A DNA stretch of 64,000 nt from Nitratireductor mangrovi (GTDB taxonomy: Bacteria; Pseudomonadota; Alphaproteobacteria; Rhizobiales; Rhizobiaceae), in assembly GCF_007922615.2 (NCBI RefSeq), contig NZ_CP042301.2:2604001-2668000 (forward strand), written 5' to 3'. The position numbers and the translations under genes were made by a program. The notes below the pieces were generated by a model. That model had not been told where the DNA came from, did not search any database, and worked only from the letters and a program-made list of their open reading frames with translations. Positions 1 through 8,657 of this stretch are shown here, one piece after another; positions within the stretch are counted from its first letter, which is position 1, and each line of letters begins with the position of its first letter.

Positions 1-690
1 CACCCATTCGGAATCGCCCGGAAAACCCGCCTCCGTGACGAACAACCCGCTCTCGGCTTCGCCGTTCTTCTGCGGCGCCAGCCGCTGCGGGATGAGCCGC
101 CAGCCGACCCCGGCCACGAAAACGATGCCGGCAATGGCGCAGACCAGCCCCACCGGCGAAAAGTCGAACATCGAGAACGGCTCGCCCAGCGCACGGTCGC
201 GAAACTGCGCGATCACGATGTTGGGCGGGGTTCCGATCATCGTCACCATGCCGCCGAGAATGGTGGCGAAGGAGAGCGGCATCAGCGACAGCGAGACCGA
301 ACGGCCGGCCTTCTTTGCCGTTTCCATGTCGAGCGTCATCAGGATGACGAGCGCGGCGACATTGTTGATGATGGCGGAGAGTGCTGCGCCGGCAACTGAC
401 ATGATGCCGATATGGTTCGACAGCGAGCGGCCGGCATCGACGACATATTGCGCGATCAGTTCCACCGCGCCCGAATTGATCATCGCGCGAGAGGCGATCA
501 GCACCAGCGCGATGATGACGACGGCCTCGTGGCCGAACCCTTCGAATGCGTGTTCGGCCGGCACGACGCCGCCGATGACGGCAACGATCAAGGCCGCGAA
601 GGCGACAAGGTCATAGCGCACCCGCCCCCAGACCAGCATGGCGAAGACGATGCCGAGCAGGCAGAAGATGAAAAGCTGGGGTCCGGTCAT
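1..690 (-). CDS. SLC13-type anion/citrate permease, 3' end cut by the window edge
   Basis: Translating the minus strand from the ATG at 690 gives an open frame that runs off the left edge, so the C-terminal part is missing. The N-terminus is a membrane segment (MTGPQLFIFCLLGIVFAML). About 120 residues in there is a run around PLSFATILGGMVTMIGTPPN, the conserved permease signature of SLC13/DASS and ArsB-like carriers, and several further hydrophobic stretches follow. It is therefore an inner-membrane carrier for an anion such as a dicarboxylate, sulfate or related solute; the substrate cannot be told. Other members carry central TrkA-C domains, which would lie outside the window. A 72-nt gap separates it from the SDR gene upstream on the same strand, so co-transcription is possible. 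Confidence 0.8.
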   Translation of the reverse strand, partial: MTGPQLFIFCLLGIVFAMLVWGRVRYDLVAFAALIVAVIGGVVPAEHAFEGFGHEAVVIIALVLIASRAMINSGAVELIAQYVVDAGRSLSNHIGIMSVAGAALSAIINNVAALVILMTLDMETAKKAGRSVSLSLMPLSFATILGGMVTMIGTPPNIVIAQFRDRALGEPFSMFDFSPVGLVCAIAGIVFVAGVGWRLIPQRLAPQKNGEAESGLFVTEAGFPGDSEWV

Positions 691-762
691 GAAATCGTCC
701 GCTGCTGCCGTCGGCGCGTCGTTGGAACGTCGTCGTCCTGGTCTGGTTCCGGAAAAGAGTGT

Positions 763-1512
763 TCAGATGCAGCGCCCGCCATCCACCTCGAGCGCGACCC
801 CGGTAATGAAGTCGGCCTCGTCGGAGGCGAGCCACAGCGCCGCATTGGCGATGTCGCGCGGCATCGACAGCCTGCCGAGCGGGATCGAGGCACGGAACAG
901 GGCACGCTTTTCCGGGGTATCCTCGCCCATGAACTGGGCCAGCATGCCCGTCTCGCCGGCGACCGGGCAAAGGCAGTTGACGCGGATGTTCTTCGGCGCC
1001 AGTTCGACCGCCATCGACTTCGTGGCAGTAATCGCCCAGCCCTTGGACGCGTTATACCAGGCAAGGCCGGGCCGCGGCCGGAGGCCCGCCGTCGACGCGG
1101 TGGTGATGATCGAGCCGCCGCCCTGCTTTTCCATGATCGGCACCACCGCGAGCGCGGCGAAATAGATCGCCTTCATGTTGACCGCGCCGATCAGGTCGAA
1201 GGTCGCCTCGTCGACGTCGAGCATGCTCTGGTTGGTGTGGGTGAAGCCGGCATTGTTGACCATGATGTCGATGCGGCGGTGGCGCTCCATGGCGGCGGCC
1301 ACCATCGCGTCGATGTCGGCCTTCTGCGACACGTCGGCCGTCACCGGCAGGGCGGCGTCGCCGATCTCGCCGGCCACGCGCTCCGCACCCTTGGCGTTGA
1401 GGTCGGAGACCACAACGCTGGCGCCCTCCTCGGCGAAACGCTTCGCCATGCCTTCACCGAAACCCGACGCCGCGCCGGTGATGATTGCAACCTTGTCCTT
1501 GAGGCGTGCCAT
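763..1512 (-). CDS. SDR-family NAD(P)-dependent oxidoreductase
   Basis: This is a 249-aa classical short-chain dehydrogenase/reductase. The cofactor motif TGAASGFG is at residues 12-19, NNAG lies near residue 87, and the catalytic YNASK (Tyr/Lys) near residues 153-157. The C-terminus ends in the typical ALEVDGGRCI. The ATG at 1512 gives a standard length; an upstream extension in the same frame has no SDR character. Enzymes of this type oxidise or reduce a secondary alcohol or sugar with NAD(P); the nearest generic labels are glucose 1-dehydrogenase-like or 3-oxoacyl-ACP-reductase-like. It follows an aldehyde dehydrogenase on the same strand after 62 nt, so the two may carry out successive oxidations of one alcohol. 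The substrate is unknown. Confidence 0.92.
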   Translation of the reverse strand: MARLKDKVAIITGAASGFGEGMAKRFAEEGASVVVSDLNAKGAERVAGEIGDAALPVTADVSQKADIDAMVAAAMERHRRIDIMVNNAGFTHTNQSMLDVDEATFDLIGAVNMKAIYFAALAVVPIMEKQGGGSIITTASTAGLRPRPGLAWYNASKGWAITATKSMAVELAPKNIRVNCLCPVAGETGMLAQFMGEDTPEKRALFRASIPLGRLSMPRDIANAALWLASDEADFITGVALEVDGGRCI

Positions 1513-1574
1513 GTCTGCTCCTGCTGCTGGCAAGTAGTTGGCGCCCTTTGCGAACGCCTGAGGGGCAAAAGCCC

Positions 1575-3050
1575 TCAGCCGTGGTTGAAGACGACCGTCT
1601 TCGTCGCGCTCATGTCGAAAAGCGCCTCGAAGCCCTTCTCTCGGCCATGGCCCGACTTCTTGAAGCCGCCGAACGGGAGCTCGATGCCGCCGCCGGCGCC
1701 ATAGCCGTTGACGAAGACCTGGCCGGCGCGCACGCGCTTGGCGACGCGATGCTGGCGCGCCCCATCCTTTGTCCAGATGCCGGCGACAAGGCCGAACTCG
1801 GTCGCGTTGGCGATGCGGATCGCGTCCGCCTCGTCCTCGAACGGGGTGACCGCGAGCACCGGCCCGAACACCTCTTCCTGGGCAATGGCCGCCTCGGGAT
1901 CGACAGCGCCGAACAGGACCGGCGCGAAATAATAGCCGCCGTCGGGCGCCTCGGCGTGCACGCTGCCGCGCGCCAGAATCGGGATGCCGGCCGCCTCGGC
2001 CGCTGCGACCATGCCTGCAACACGCTCCGCCTGGCGCCGGTTGATCAGCGCGCCGAGATCGAGATCGGCGTCGTGGGGACCGGCCGTCAGCTTGGCGAAA
2101 CGCTCCGACAGCCCTCGCGACACCGCCTCGTAGACCGGGCGCTGGACAAGGATGCGGCTGCCGGCCGAGCAGGTCTGTCCGCCGTTCTGGATGATGGCGT
2201 TGACCAGCACCGGCAGTGCCGCCTCGATGTCGGCGTCCTCGAACACGATCTGCGGCGACTTGCCGCCGAGTTCCATCGTCACGCCGCGGTTGTTGACAGC
2301 CGCGGCCTGCTGGATCGCCGTGCCGGTCAACGTCGAGCCGGTGAAGGTGACGTAATCGACCAGCGGATGCGCCGAAAGCGCCGCGCCGGCGTCGCGACCG
2401 TAGCCGGTGATGACGTTGAAGACGCCTTCGGGGATGCCGGCCTCGTGGGCGAGTTCGGCGATCCTGATCGCCGTCAGCGATGCATCCTCGGCCGGCTTGA
2501 CCACCAGCGTATTGCCCATGGCGAGCGCCGCGCCGGCGACACGGGCCAGGATCTGCAGCGGATAGTTCCACGGGATGATGCCGGCAACCACCCCATGCGG
2601 TTCGCGCAGAGTGAGTGCCGTGTAGCCGTCGAGGAACGGGATCGTGTCGCCATGGATCTTGTCGGCGGCGCCGCCATAGAACTCGTAATAGCGCATGGTC
2701 GCGGTCACGTCGGCCTTGCCCTGGCGCACCGGCTTGCCGGTATCACGCGACTCGAGCGCGGCCAGTTCCTCGCCATGCCGTTCGACCAGTTGGAAGAGGC
2801 GCGTCAGGCAACGCCCGCGCTCGACCGCCGGCATGCGGCTCCACGCCCCTTCGTCAAAGGCCCGCCGGGCCGCCCTCACCGCGCGGTCGACATCTTCCTT
2901 GCCGCTCTCGGGGATCGAGGCGAACACCTTGCCGTCGGAGGGCGAGGCGACCTCGATCCGCGCGCCAGACGCGGCCTCGGCCTGCTTGCCGTCGATGAAG
3001 TTCATGAAGGCGAGGCCTTCCGCGACCGTGCGCGAAATATGTGTGCCCAT
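1575..3050 (-). CDS. NAD-dependent aldehyde dehydrogenase (betaine-aldehyde/aldehyde DH type)
   Basis: This 491-aa protein has the full aldehyde dehydrogenase architecture. The NAD-binding part contains PWNYPL, the general-base Glu is in MELGGKSP (about residue 262), and the nucleophilic Cys is in GGQTCSAGS (about residue 293). A C-terminal LPFGGFKKSGHGRE motif closes the oligomerisation region. It converts an aldehyde to the carboxylate in the cytoplasm. I chose the ATG at 3050 (MGTHISRT); an upstream in-frame start at 3092 adds 14 residues that look non-coding. It resembles betaine/4-aminobutyraldehyde-type enzymes, but substrate assignment by eye is not safe. It is divergent from zwf and forms a probable pair with the SDR gene downstream. 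Confidence 0.93.
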   Translation of the reverse strand: MGTHISRTVAEGLAFMNFIDGKQAEAASGARIEVASPSDGKVFASIPESGKEDVDRAVRAARRAFDEGAWSRMPAVERGRCLTRLFQLVERHGEELAALESRDTGKPVRQGKADVTATMRYYEFYGGAADKIHGDTIPFLDGYTALTLREPHGVVAGIIPWNYPLQILARVAGAALAMGNTLVVKPAEDASLTAIRIAELAHEAGIPEGVFNVITGYGRDAGAALSAHPLVDYVTFTGSTLTGTAIQQAAAVNNRGVTMELGGKSPQIVFEDADIEAALPVLVNAIIQNGGQTCSAGSRILVQRPVYEAVSRGLSERFAKLTAGPHDADLDLGALINRRQAERVAGMVAAAEAAGIPILARGSVHAEAPDGGYYFAPVLFGAVDPEAAIAQEEVFGPVLAVTPFEDEADAIRIANATEFGLVAGIWTKDGARQHRVAKRVRAGQVFVNGYGAGGGIELPFGGFKKSGHGREKGFEALFDMSATKTVVFNHG

Positions 3051-3234
3051 CAGCCGATCCTCCGGATGGTCTTTGCTCCGCCCCTGCGGCATGCTGCGAT
3101 GGCCGCGGCGCGGGTTTGTCGTCTCTGGTGAAACCTGCCCGCCGGCAAAGTGTCAAGCCACAAGCGCCGACAGGATGGGGCTGGCAATTTTAAATCGATT
3201 AGATTATACGGGCGCCGAGAGGACCCAAATCCCG
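3051..3234. promoter_or_regulatory. Divergent control region between the aldehyde dehydrogenase and zwf
   Basis: These 184 bp separate two divergently transcribed genes. The zwf-proximal part (about 3186-3210) is much more AT-rich than its surroundings. It contains the palindrome AATCGATT and an AATC-N5-GATT inverted repeat followed by GATTATAC, which may hold the -10 element. A Shine-Dalgarno-like GAGAGGA lies about 11 nt before the zwf ATG. I looked for a HexR-type operator, the known regulator of zwf/edd in many proteobacteria, and did not find a convincing one. Confidence 0.4.
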
Positions 3235-4707
3235 ATGACCAGCCAGATCATCCCCGTCGAGCCTTTCGACTTCATCGCCTTCGGCGGCACCGGCGACCTT
3301 GCCGAACGCAAGCTGCTGCCTGCCCTGTTCCAGCGCCAGCAGGCCGGGCAGTTCTCCGAACCGACGCGCATCATCGGCGCCTCGCGCTCGAAGCTTTCCG
3401 ACGACGACTACCGCGATTTCGCGCGCAAGGCGATCACCGAGCACGTCAAGGCCGAGGAGATCGACGACGGCGAGTTGGATGCCTTTCTGCAACGGCTGAG
3501 CTATGTGGCTGTCGATGCCAGGAGCGGCGACGGCTTCGCCGACCTCGGCAAGGCCATCGGCGACAGCACGCGCATCCGCGTCTTCTACATGGCCGTCGCC
3601 CCATCGCTGTTTGGCGACATCTGCGCCAAGCTGAAGGAGCACGGACTGGTCAATGACAGCGCCCGCATCGTGCTGGAAAAGCCGATTGGCCGCGATCTCG
3701 CTTCCGCGCGCGCCCTCAACGACCAGATCGGCAAGGTCTTCGACGAGCATCAGATCTTTCGCATCGACCATTATCTCGGCAAGGAGACGGTGCAGAACCT
3801 GATGGCGCTGCGGTTCGGCAATGCGCTTTACGAGCCACTGTGGAATTCGGCCCATATCGACCATGTCCAGATCACCGTCGCCGAAACGGTCGGACTGGAG
3901 GACCGGGTCAGCTATTACGACAAGGCCGGCGCGCTGCGCGACATGGTCCAGAACCATATCCTGCAGTTGCTCTGCCTTGTTGCGATGGAGGCGCCGGCTT
4001 CGATGGACGCCGACGCCGTGCGCGACGAAAAGCTGAAGGTGCTGCGCTCGCTGGCGCCGATCGACCCGGATATTGCTACCAAGCTGACCGTGCGCGGCCA
4101 GTACCGCGCCGGCGCATCGGCCGGCGGCGCCGTCAAGGGGTATGCCGAGGAACTCGCCAACGGCGAAAGCACGACTGAGACCTTCGTCGCCATCAAGGCG
4201 GAAATCGCCAACTGGCGCTGGGCCGGCGTGCCGTTCTACCTGCGCACCGGCAAACGCCTGACCGCCCGCGCATCCGAGATCGTCATCGCCTTCAAGCCGA
4301 TTCCGCACTCGATCTTCGGCGCCGGCGCGGGACGGGTGCACGCCAACCAGCTGGTCATCCGCCTGCAGCCGGACGAGGGCGTCAAGCAGTGGATCATGAT
4401 CAAGGACCCCGGCCCGGGCGGCATGCGCCTGCGCCACGTTCCCCTCGACATGAGCTTCGCCGAGGCCTTCAACGTGCGCAATCCCGACGCCTATGAGCGG
4501 TTGGTCATGGATGTGGTGCGCGGCAACCAGACCCTGTTCATGCGCCGCGACGAGGTCGAGGCGGCGTGGCGCTGGATCGACCCGATCCTCGCCGCCTGGG
4601 AGGATTCGGGCGTCGAACCGCAGGGCTACACCGCCGGCACCTGGGGCCCGTCGGGTTCCGTGGCCCTGATCGAACGCGACGGGCGCACATGGCACGATCC
4701 GGCCTGA
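3235..4707 (+). CDS. zwf: Glucose-6-phosphate 1-dehydrogenase
   Basis: This 490-aa enzyme oxidises glucose 6-phosphate to 6-phosphogluconolactone with NADP+ or NAD+, the first step of the oxidative pentose-phosphate and Entner-Doudoroff routes. The N-terminal dinucleotide motif is GGTGDLAERKLLPAL. The active-site signature RIDHYLGKETVQN sits near residues 177-189, with the catalytic His and substrate-binding Lys in place. Length is standard. The ATG at 3235 is chosen because it follows an AGAGGA ribosome site and matches the usual N-terminus; a longer open frame upstream is non-coding. The stop overlaps the pgl ATG (TGATG), so the two are probably translationally coupled, and edd follows 18 nt after pgl. 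Confidence 0.98.
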   Translation: MTSQIIPVEPFDFIAFGGTGDLAERKLLPALFQRQQAGQFSEPTRIIGASRSKLSDDDYRDFARKAITEHVKAEEIDDGELDAFLQRLSYVAVDARSGDGFADLGKAIGDSTRIRVFYMAVAPSLFGDICAKLKEHGLVNDSARIVLEKPIGRDLASARALNDQIGKVFDEHQIFRIDHYLGKETVQNLMALRFGNALYEPLWNSAHIDHVQITVAETVGLEDRVSYYDKAGALRDMVQNHILQLLCLVAMEAPASMDADAVRDEKLKVLRSLAPIDPDIATKLTVRGQYRAGASAGGAVKGYAEELANGESTTETFVAIKAEIANWRWAGVPFYLRTGKRLTARASEIVIAFKPIPHSIFGAGAGRVHANQLVIRLQPDEGVKQWIMIKDPGPGGMRLRHVPLDMSFAEAFNVRNPDAYERLVMDVVRGNQTLFMRRDEVEAAWRWIDPILAAWEDSGVEPQGYTAGTWGPSGSVALIERDGRTWHDPA

Positions 4708-5414
4708 TGGCGCGGCCTGTCGAGACCGCCTGGCACGAATTCGCGTCGCCGGAGGAACTGGCCGAGGCACTGGCCGGCACCGTCGCCGAGCATTTGGCGG
4801 GCGCGGTCAAGTCGCGCGGCCACGCCACGCTCGCTGTTTCCGGCGGCAGCACGCCGGCCAGGTTCTTCCGGGCGCTCTCCGCCAAGGCTCTTGCGTGGGA
4901 CGACGTGACGATCGCCCTTGTCGACGAGCGGTTCGTCGGGGCGAACAGCGAGCGCTCGAACGAAAGGCTGGTTCGCGAGAAGCTGCTGCAGGGTCCGGTC
5001 GCCAACGCGTCCTTCGCCGGCCTGTTTTCCGCCGACAGCGATCCCGACCAGGCAGCGGCAAGCGCCGACAGGAAGTTCGCCGGTTTGCCGTTGCCGTTTG
5101 ACGTGGTGGTGCTCGGCATGGGCCTCGACGGCCACACCGCATCCTTCTTCCCCGACGCCGAAAATCTCGATGCACTGCTCGATCCGTCGCAAACCCGCGT
5201 CGTCATGCCGGTGACCGCGCCATCGGCCGGCGAGCCGCGCCTGACGCTGACCCTGCCGATCCTTGCATCCGCCCGGTTTCTCGCATTGCATATCGAGGGC
5301 GAGGCCAAGCGCGACGTCCTCGACGCGACCCTCTCCGACGCCAAGCCCACCGCGCCGATCCGCCGCGTGCTCGACGCCGCCGCCTCGCCGCCCCAAATCT
5401 ACTGGACAGCCTAA
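4707..5414 (+). CDS. pgl: 6-phosphogluconolactonase
   Basis: This 235-aa protein hydrolyses 6-phosphogluconolactone to 6-phosphogluconate. It shows the family motifs VSGGSTPARFF near the N-terminus, VDERFV, and LGMGLDGHTASFFP, which carries the glycine-rich sugar-phosphate isomerase-like core and catalytic His. The length fits the DevB/Pgl family. The ATG at 4707 overlaps the zwf stop; an alternative in-frame ATG at 4689 would add six residues. It is the middle gene of zwf-pgl-edd, which together turn glucose 6-phosphate into KDPG; the aldolase gene eda is not in the window. Confidence 0.96.
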   Translation: MARPVETAWHEFASPEELAEALAGTVAEHLAGAVKSRGHATLAVSGGSTPARFFRALSAKALAWDDVTIALVDERFVGANSERSNERLVREKLLQGPVANASFAGLFSADSDPDQAAASADRKFAGLPLPFDVVVLGMGLDGHTASFFPDAENLDALLDPSQTRVVMPVTAPSAGEPRLTLTLPILASARFLALHIEGEAKRDVLDATLSDAKPTAPIRRVLDAAASPPQIYWTA

Positions 5415-5432
5415 CCAAGAAGGTCAGCTCCC

Positions 5433-7250
5433 ATGACCGCCACCAGAGCCATCGAACAGATCACCGGACGCATCCGCGAGCGCTCCAGGCCGACCCGCGA
5501 CATCTACCTCTCCCGGCTGGACGACGCGGCCGGCAAGGGACCGCACCGCACGGTCCTGTCCTGCGGGAACCTCGCCCATGGCTTTGCCGCCTGCGCGCCC
5601 GCCGACAAGGCAGCGCTAGCTGGAGACGTGACGCCGAACCTCGGCATCATCACCTCCTACAACGACATGCTTTCGGCGCATCAGCCGTTCGAGACTTTTC
5701 CCGCCCTCATCAAGGAAGCTGCCCGCGAAGCCGGCGGCGTCGCGCAGGTCGCGGGCGGCGTACCGGCGATGTGCGACGGCGTCACCCAGGGCCAGCCTGG
5801 CATGGAATTGTCGCTGTTTTCGCGCGACGTCATTGCGATGGCGACGGCGGTGGGCCTGTCTCACAACATGTTCGACGCCGCCGTCTTCCTCGGCGTCTGC
5901 GACAAGATCGTGCCTGGCCTCCTGATAGGAGCCCTCACTTTCGGGCACATCCCGGCCGTCTTCATCCCCGCCGGGCCGATGACGTCGGGCCTGCCGAACG
6001 ACGAGAAGGCGCGCATCCGCCAGCTCTACGCCGAAGGCAAGGTCGGGCGCGACGAGCTGCTGGAAGCGGAATCGAAATCCTACCACGGTCCCGGCACCTG
6101 CACCTTCTACGGCACGGCCAACTCCAACCAGATGCTGATGGAGATCATGGGCCTGCACCTGCCGGGCGCTTCCTTCGTCAATCCCGGCACGCCGCTGCGC
6201 GATGCGCTGACCAGGGAAGCGGCGAAGCGTGCGCTGTCGATCACCGCGCTCGGCAACGACTTCCGGCCGGTCGGACGGGTCATCGACGAGCGCTCGATCG
6301 TCAACGGCGTCGTTGGCCTGCACGCCACCGGCGGCTCGACCAACCACACCATCCACCTGATCGCCATGGCCGCCGCCGCCGGCATCAAGCTCACCTGGCA
6401 GGATATTTCCGACCTGTCCGACCACGTGCCGCTTTTGGCCCGCGTCTACCCCAACGGCCTCGCCGACGTGAACCATTTCGACGCCGCCGGCGGTCTCGGC
6501 TTCCTGATCCGCGAACTGCTCGACGCCGGCCTCCTGCACGAGGACGCCGAGACGATCTGGGGCAGCGGGCTGCGCCCCTACGCCGTCGAGGCGAAGCTTG
6601 GTACCGACGGCAGCGTTGAACGCCGGCCCGCGCCGGAAAAAAGCGGCGACGACAAGGTCCTGACCACATACCGCGCGCCGTTCCAGCCGACCGGCGGTCT
6701 GGTGGTTCTTTCCGGCAATCTCGGTCACGCCATCATCAAGACCTCAGCCGTCAAGCCGGAGCGCCGTGTCGTCGAGGCGCCGGCGATCGTCTTTGACAGC
6801 CAGGAACAGCTCAATGCCGCCTTCAAGGCCGGTGAGCTTGACCGCGACTTCGTCGCCGTCGTCCGTTTTCAGGGTCCGAAGGCCAACGGCATGCCGGAAC
6901 TGCACCGGCTGACGACCGTGCTCGGCATCTTGCAGGATCGCGGCCGCAAGGTCGCGCTGGTGACCGACGGTCGCATGTCCGGCGCGTCGGGCAAGGTTCC
7001 AGCGGCGATCCACGTGACGCCGGAAGCGATTGCCGGTGGCGCCATCGGTCGTATCCACGACGGCGACATCGTCCGCGTCGACGGCGAACGCGGCATCCTG
7101 GAAGTTCTCGTCAACGAGGCCGAACTCGAGCGTCGCGCCGCCCCTGACCCCGACCTTTCCGCCAACCAGCACGGCCTCGGCCGCGAACTCTTCGCCGGGT
7201 TCCGCCATCTCGCGAGCCGCGCCGACGAAGGCGCCGCGGCTTTCGGCTAG
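5433..7250 (+). CDS. edd: Phosphogluconate dehydratase
   Basis: This 605-aa IlvD/Edd-family dehydratase converts 6-phosphogluconate to 2-keto-3-deoxy-6-phosphogluconate. The protein includes the conserved [19 protein letters not shown] segment and [12 protein letters not shown], whose cysteines belong to the Fe-S cluster set. It also has [22 protein letters not shown] near the C-terminus. The length is that of Edd rather than of the shorter IlvD, and the position after zwf-pgl supports Edd. An AAGAAGG ribosome site precedes the ATG. The gene converges on the YcaO gene with only 10 nt between the stops and no clear terminator. Confidence 0.97.
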   Translation: MTATRAIEQITGRIRERSRPTRDIYLSRLDDAAGKGPHRTVLSCGNLAHGFAACAPADKAALAGDVTPNLGIITSYNDMLSAHQPFETFPALIKEAAREAGGVAQVAGGVPAMCDGVTQGQPGMELSLFSRDVIAMATAVGLSHNMFDAAVFLGVCDKIVPGLLIGALTFGHIPAVFIPAGPMTSGLPNDEKARIRQLYAEGKVGRDELLEAESKSYHGPGTCTFYGTANSNQMLMEIMGLHLPGASFVNPGTPLRDALTREAAKRALSITALGNDFRPVGRVIDERSIVNGVVGLHATGGSTNHTIHLIAMAAAAGIKLTWQDISDLSDHVPLLARVYPNGLADVNHFDAAGGLGFLIRELLDAGLLHEDAETIWGSGLRPYAVEAKLGTDGSVERRPAPEKSGDDKVLTTYRAPFQPTGGLVVLSGNLGHAIIKTSAVKPERRVVEAPAIVFDSQEQLNAAFKAGELDRDFVAVVRFQGPKANGMPELHRLTTVLGILQDRGRKVALVTDGRMSGASGKVPAAIHVTPEAIAGGAIGRIHDGDIVRVDGERGILEVLVNEAELERRAAPDPDLSANQHGLGRELFAGFRHLASRADEGAAAFG

Positions 7251-7260
7251 CCAGGCGGCC

Positions 7261-8274
7261 TCAATCCAGGCGGACGGCACGAGCGACCGCAATTCCGGTC
7301 TCGGCACGCGTCAGCTCGAAGATGGCGATGTCGGCGCCCCAGTTCGCCACGAGTTCGGCCAGCGCGGACTGCGGTGTACCTGCGGAAACGACCGCTTTTG
7401 CATCGCCATCCGGCGTCCGCTTCGTCAAAAAGCCGGGTGCGGACGCCAGGCCCAGATAGCATTCAAACGCCCGCCGGTCCTCGCCTGCAAGCGCCTCGAC
7501 TGGCGTCCCGTTGCGGCGGATGGCGTCGAAGTTGAACCACGCCACCACGCTTTCGACACAGGCCCGCAGGGCGCTATGGCAAGGGTCGATATCCGCCGCG
7601 CTGCCGCTCGCCGGACGCCGGCCGGCCTGGTCGCAGCAAATGCATAGGTGAACGACGGCTCCTGAACGGTGTCGAAAACGGCCAAGTTGCAGGCGAAGTT
7701 CTTTTGCCGACAACCATGCGCAGAGCGTGTCGAGTTCCGCGGATAATCCCTCCGCTGCCAGGCCTTCGAAAATGGCTGCGTCCTGATGCCAGGCCGCGAG
7801 TGCGTCATGTTCCACCAGTTCGAGCACGCCCCTTGCCGCCGCGTCTTCCAGCGTTTCGCCTGCGGCGCATCCGCGGCTGTCGACAGGTCCATCCTGCGGC
7901 TCCGGATGGCCAAGCCGCAAGCGCGCGGCCGGCAGCACGACCTTGCGGCAGCCCGGCAGCGCGATGGCTGGCTGTACCCGCGGGTCGCCCTCGCGGAACT
8001 GGGCACTGAAACGCTCGATCCCCTCGAGCAGGCACAAGTCGCGTGCCCGCCAGGGTTCGAGCGCAGCGCCAGCGCCGATACGGAACGGCAGCCGGCCCGG
8101 CGGAGGCAGGCATCCGGCCGGCAGTGAGACGCGGCAAACGAAGATCGATAGAGGAGAGCGCGGAGGCAAGGTCGCCGGACTCGGTTCGCCGACATGGCGG
8201 CCGATGCAGCGATTTGCGGCGGCGGCAAGATCAGCGAGGCTCAACGACGCGTCCAATTCCCAAGCAATCGCCAA
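7261..8274 (-). CDS. Stand-alone YcaO-domain protein
   Basis: This 337-aa protein is recognisably YcaO-like, from an ATP-dependent backbone-amide-activating superfamily known for azoline, amidine and thioamide formation. The ATP/Mg-type motifs are visible: LLEGIERFSAQ (ExxER), GVLELVEHDALAAW (ExxE) and ALRACVESVVAWF. It has no N-terminal ThiF/E1-like partner domain and lacks the proline-rich C-terminus of azoline cyclodehydratases, ending in VRLD. No TfuA, dehydrogenase or transporter gene is adjacent. The first motif lacks the usual Ser four residues before its Glu. It is divergent from the gene at 8333, which encodes a 97-residue protein ending Gly-Cys-Gly-Leu; that protein is the only obvious candidate substrate nearby. 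Function is inferred from the fold family only. Confidence 0.82.
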   Translation of the reverse strand: MAIAWELDASLSLADLAAAANRCIGRHVGEPSPATLPPRSPLSIFVCRVSLPAGCLPPPGRLPFRIGAGAALEPWRARDLCLLEGIERFSAQFREGDPRVQPAIALPGCRKVVLPAARLRLGHPEPQDGPVDSRGCAAGETLEDAAARGVLELVEHDALAAWHQDAAIFEGLAAEGLSAELDTLCAWLSAKELRLQLGRFRHRSGAVVHLCICCDQAGRRPASGSAADIDPCHSALRACVESVVAWFNFDAIRRNGTPVEALAGEDRRAFECYLGLASAPGFLTKRTPDGDAKAVVSAGTPQSALAELVANWGADIAIFELTRAETGIAVARAVRLD

Positions 8275-8332
8275 TATGGCATCTTCTCAAGGAAGGCGCA
8301 GAGAATTCACCACCTAGCGGAGCACGTGGATC

Positions 8333-8626
8333 ATGGCCCGGTTTGGACTGACTCAAGGTGTTGACGACAAGCAACTCGGCAAGCTCGTGCTGGAGATAGC
8401 CGAGGAGGCCGGCAAGAATGGCGGGCAACTGGACGAAGGCCAGAAGAGCCTGTTCAAGGGCCAGTTGCGCGACATGATCAACTTTTCCGGCGACATCGAG
8501 GTCGTCTACGATACCCCGAACAAGGTCCACATCGTCATCCCCTATCTCGGCGAGGCGGTCTATTCCGACAACAACCTCGCCAACGAGGCGATGGGCTATA
8601 TCGTGATCCGGGGCTGCGGCCTTTAG
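8333..8626 (+). CDS. 97-aa protein of unknown function with a C-terminal RGCGL tail
   Basis: I do not recognise this protein. It begins MARFGLTQGVDD, has a charged helical first half with many Lys/Glu/Gln, then a beta-like hydrophobic second half (KVHIVIPYLGEAVYSDNN), and ends GYIVIRGCGL. There is no signal peptide or membrane segment. The single Cys is the third residue from the end, between two Gly. The start is the ATG at 8333, 58 nt from the divergent YcaO start. The gene is followed after 31 nt by the cyclase/TPR gene in the same direction, so the two may form an operon. Two ideas remain open: a structured adaptor protein, or a peptide/protein substrate modified at its C-terminal Gly-Cys by the YcaO enzyme. 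Confidence 0.8.
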   Translation: MARFGLTQGVDDKQLGKLVLEIAEEAGKNGGQLDEGQKSLFKGQLRDMINFSGDIEVVYDTPNKVHIVIPYLGEAVYSDNNLANEAMGYIVIRGCGL

Positions 8627-8657
8627 GACGTCCCGGTTTTCGACAGGACGAAGGTCG

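Noticed and set aside
412-1704. Long plus-strand open frame (430 aa) over the start of the window
   Set aside because: It runs antisense across the SLC13-type permease and the SDR gene, both with clear family motifs, and is low-complexity Arg/Ala/His-rich. Long antisense frames are common at this GC content.
3051-3234. HexR operator upstream of zwf
   Set aside because: The AT-rich segment has short palindromes but not the known HexR palindrome pattern.
3199-4770. 523-aa minus-strand open frame opposite zwf
   Set aside because: It has no domain-like segments and mirrors the zwf codons; zwf itself is unambiguous.
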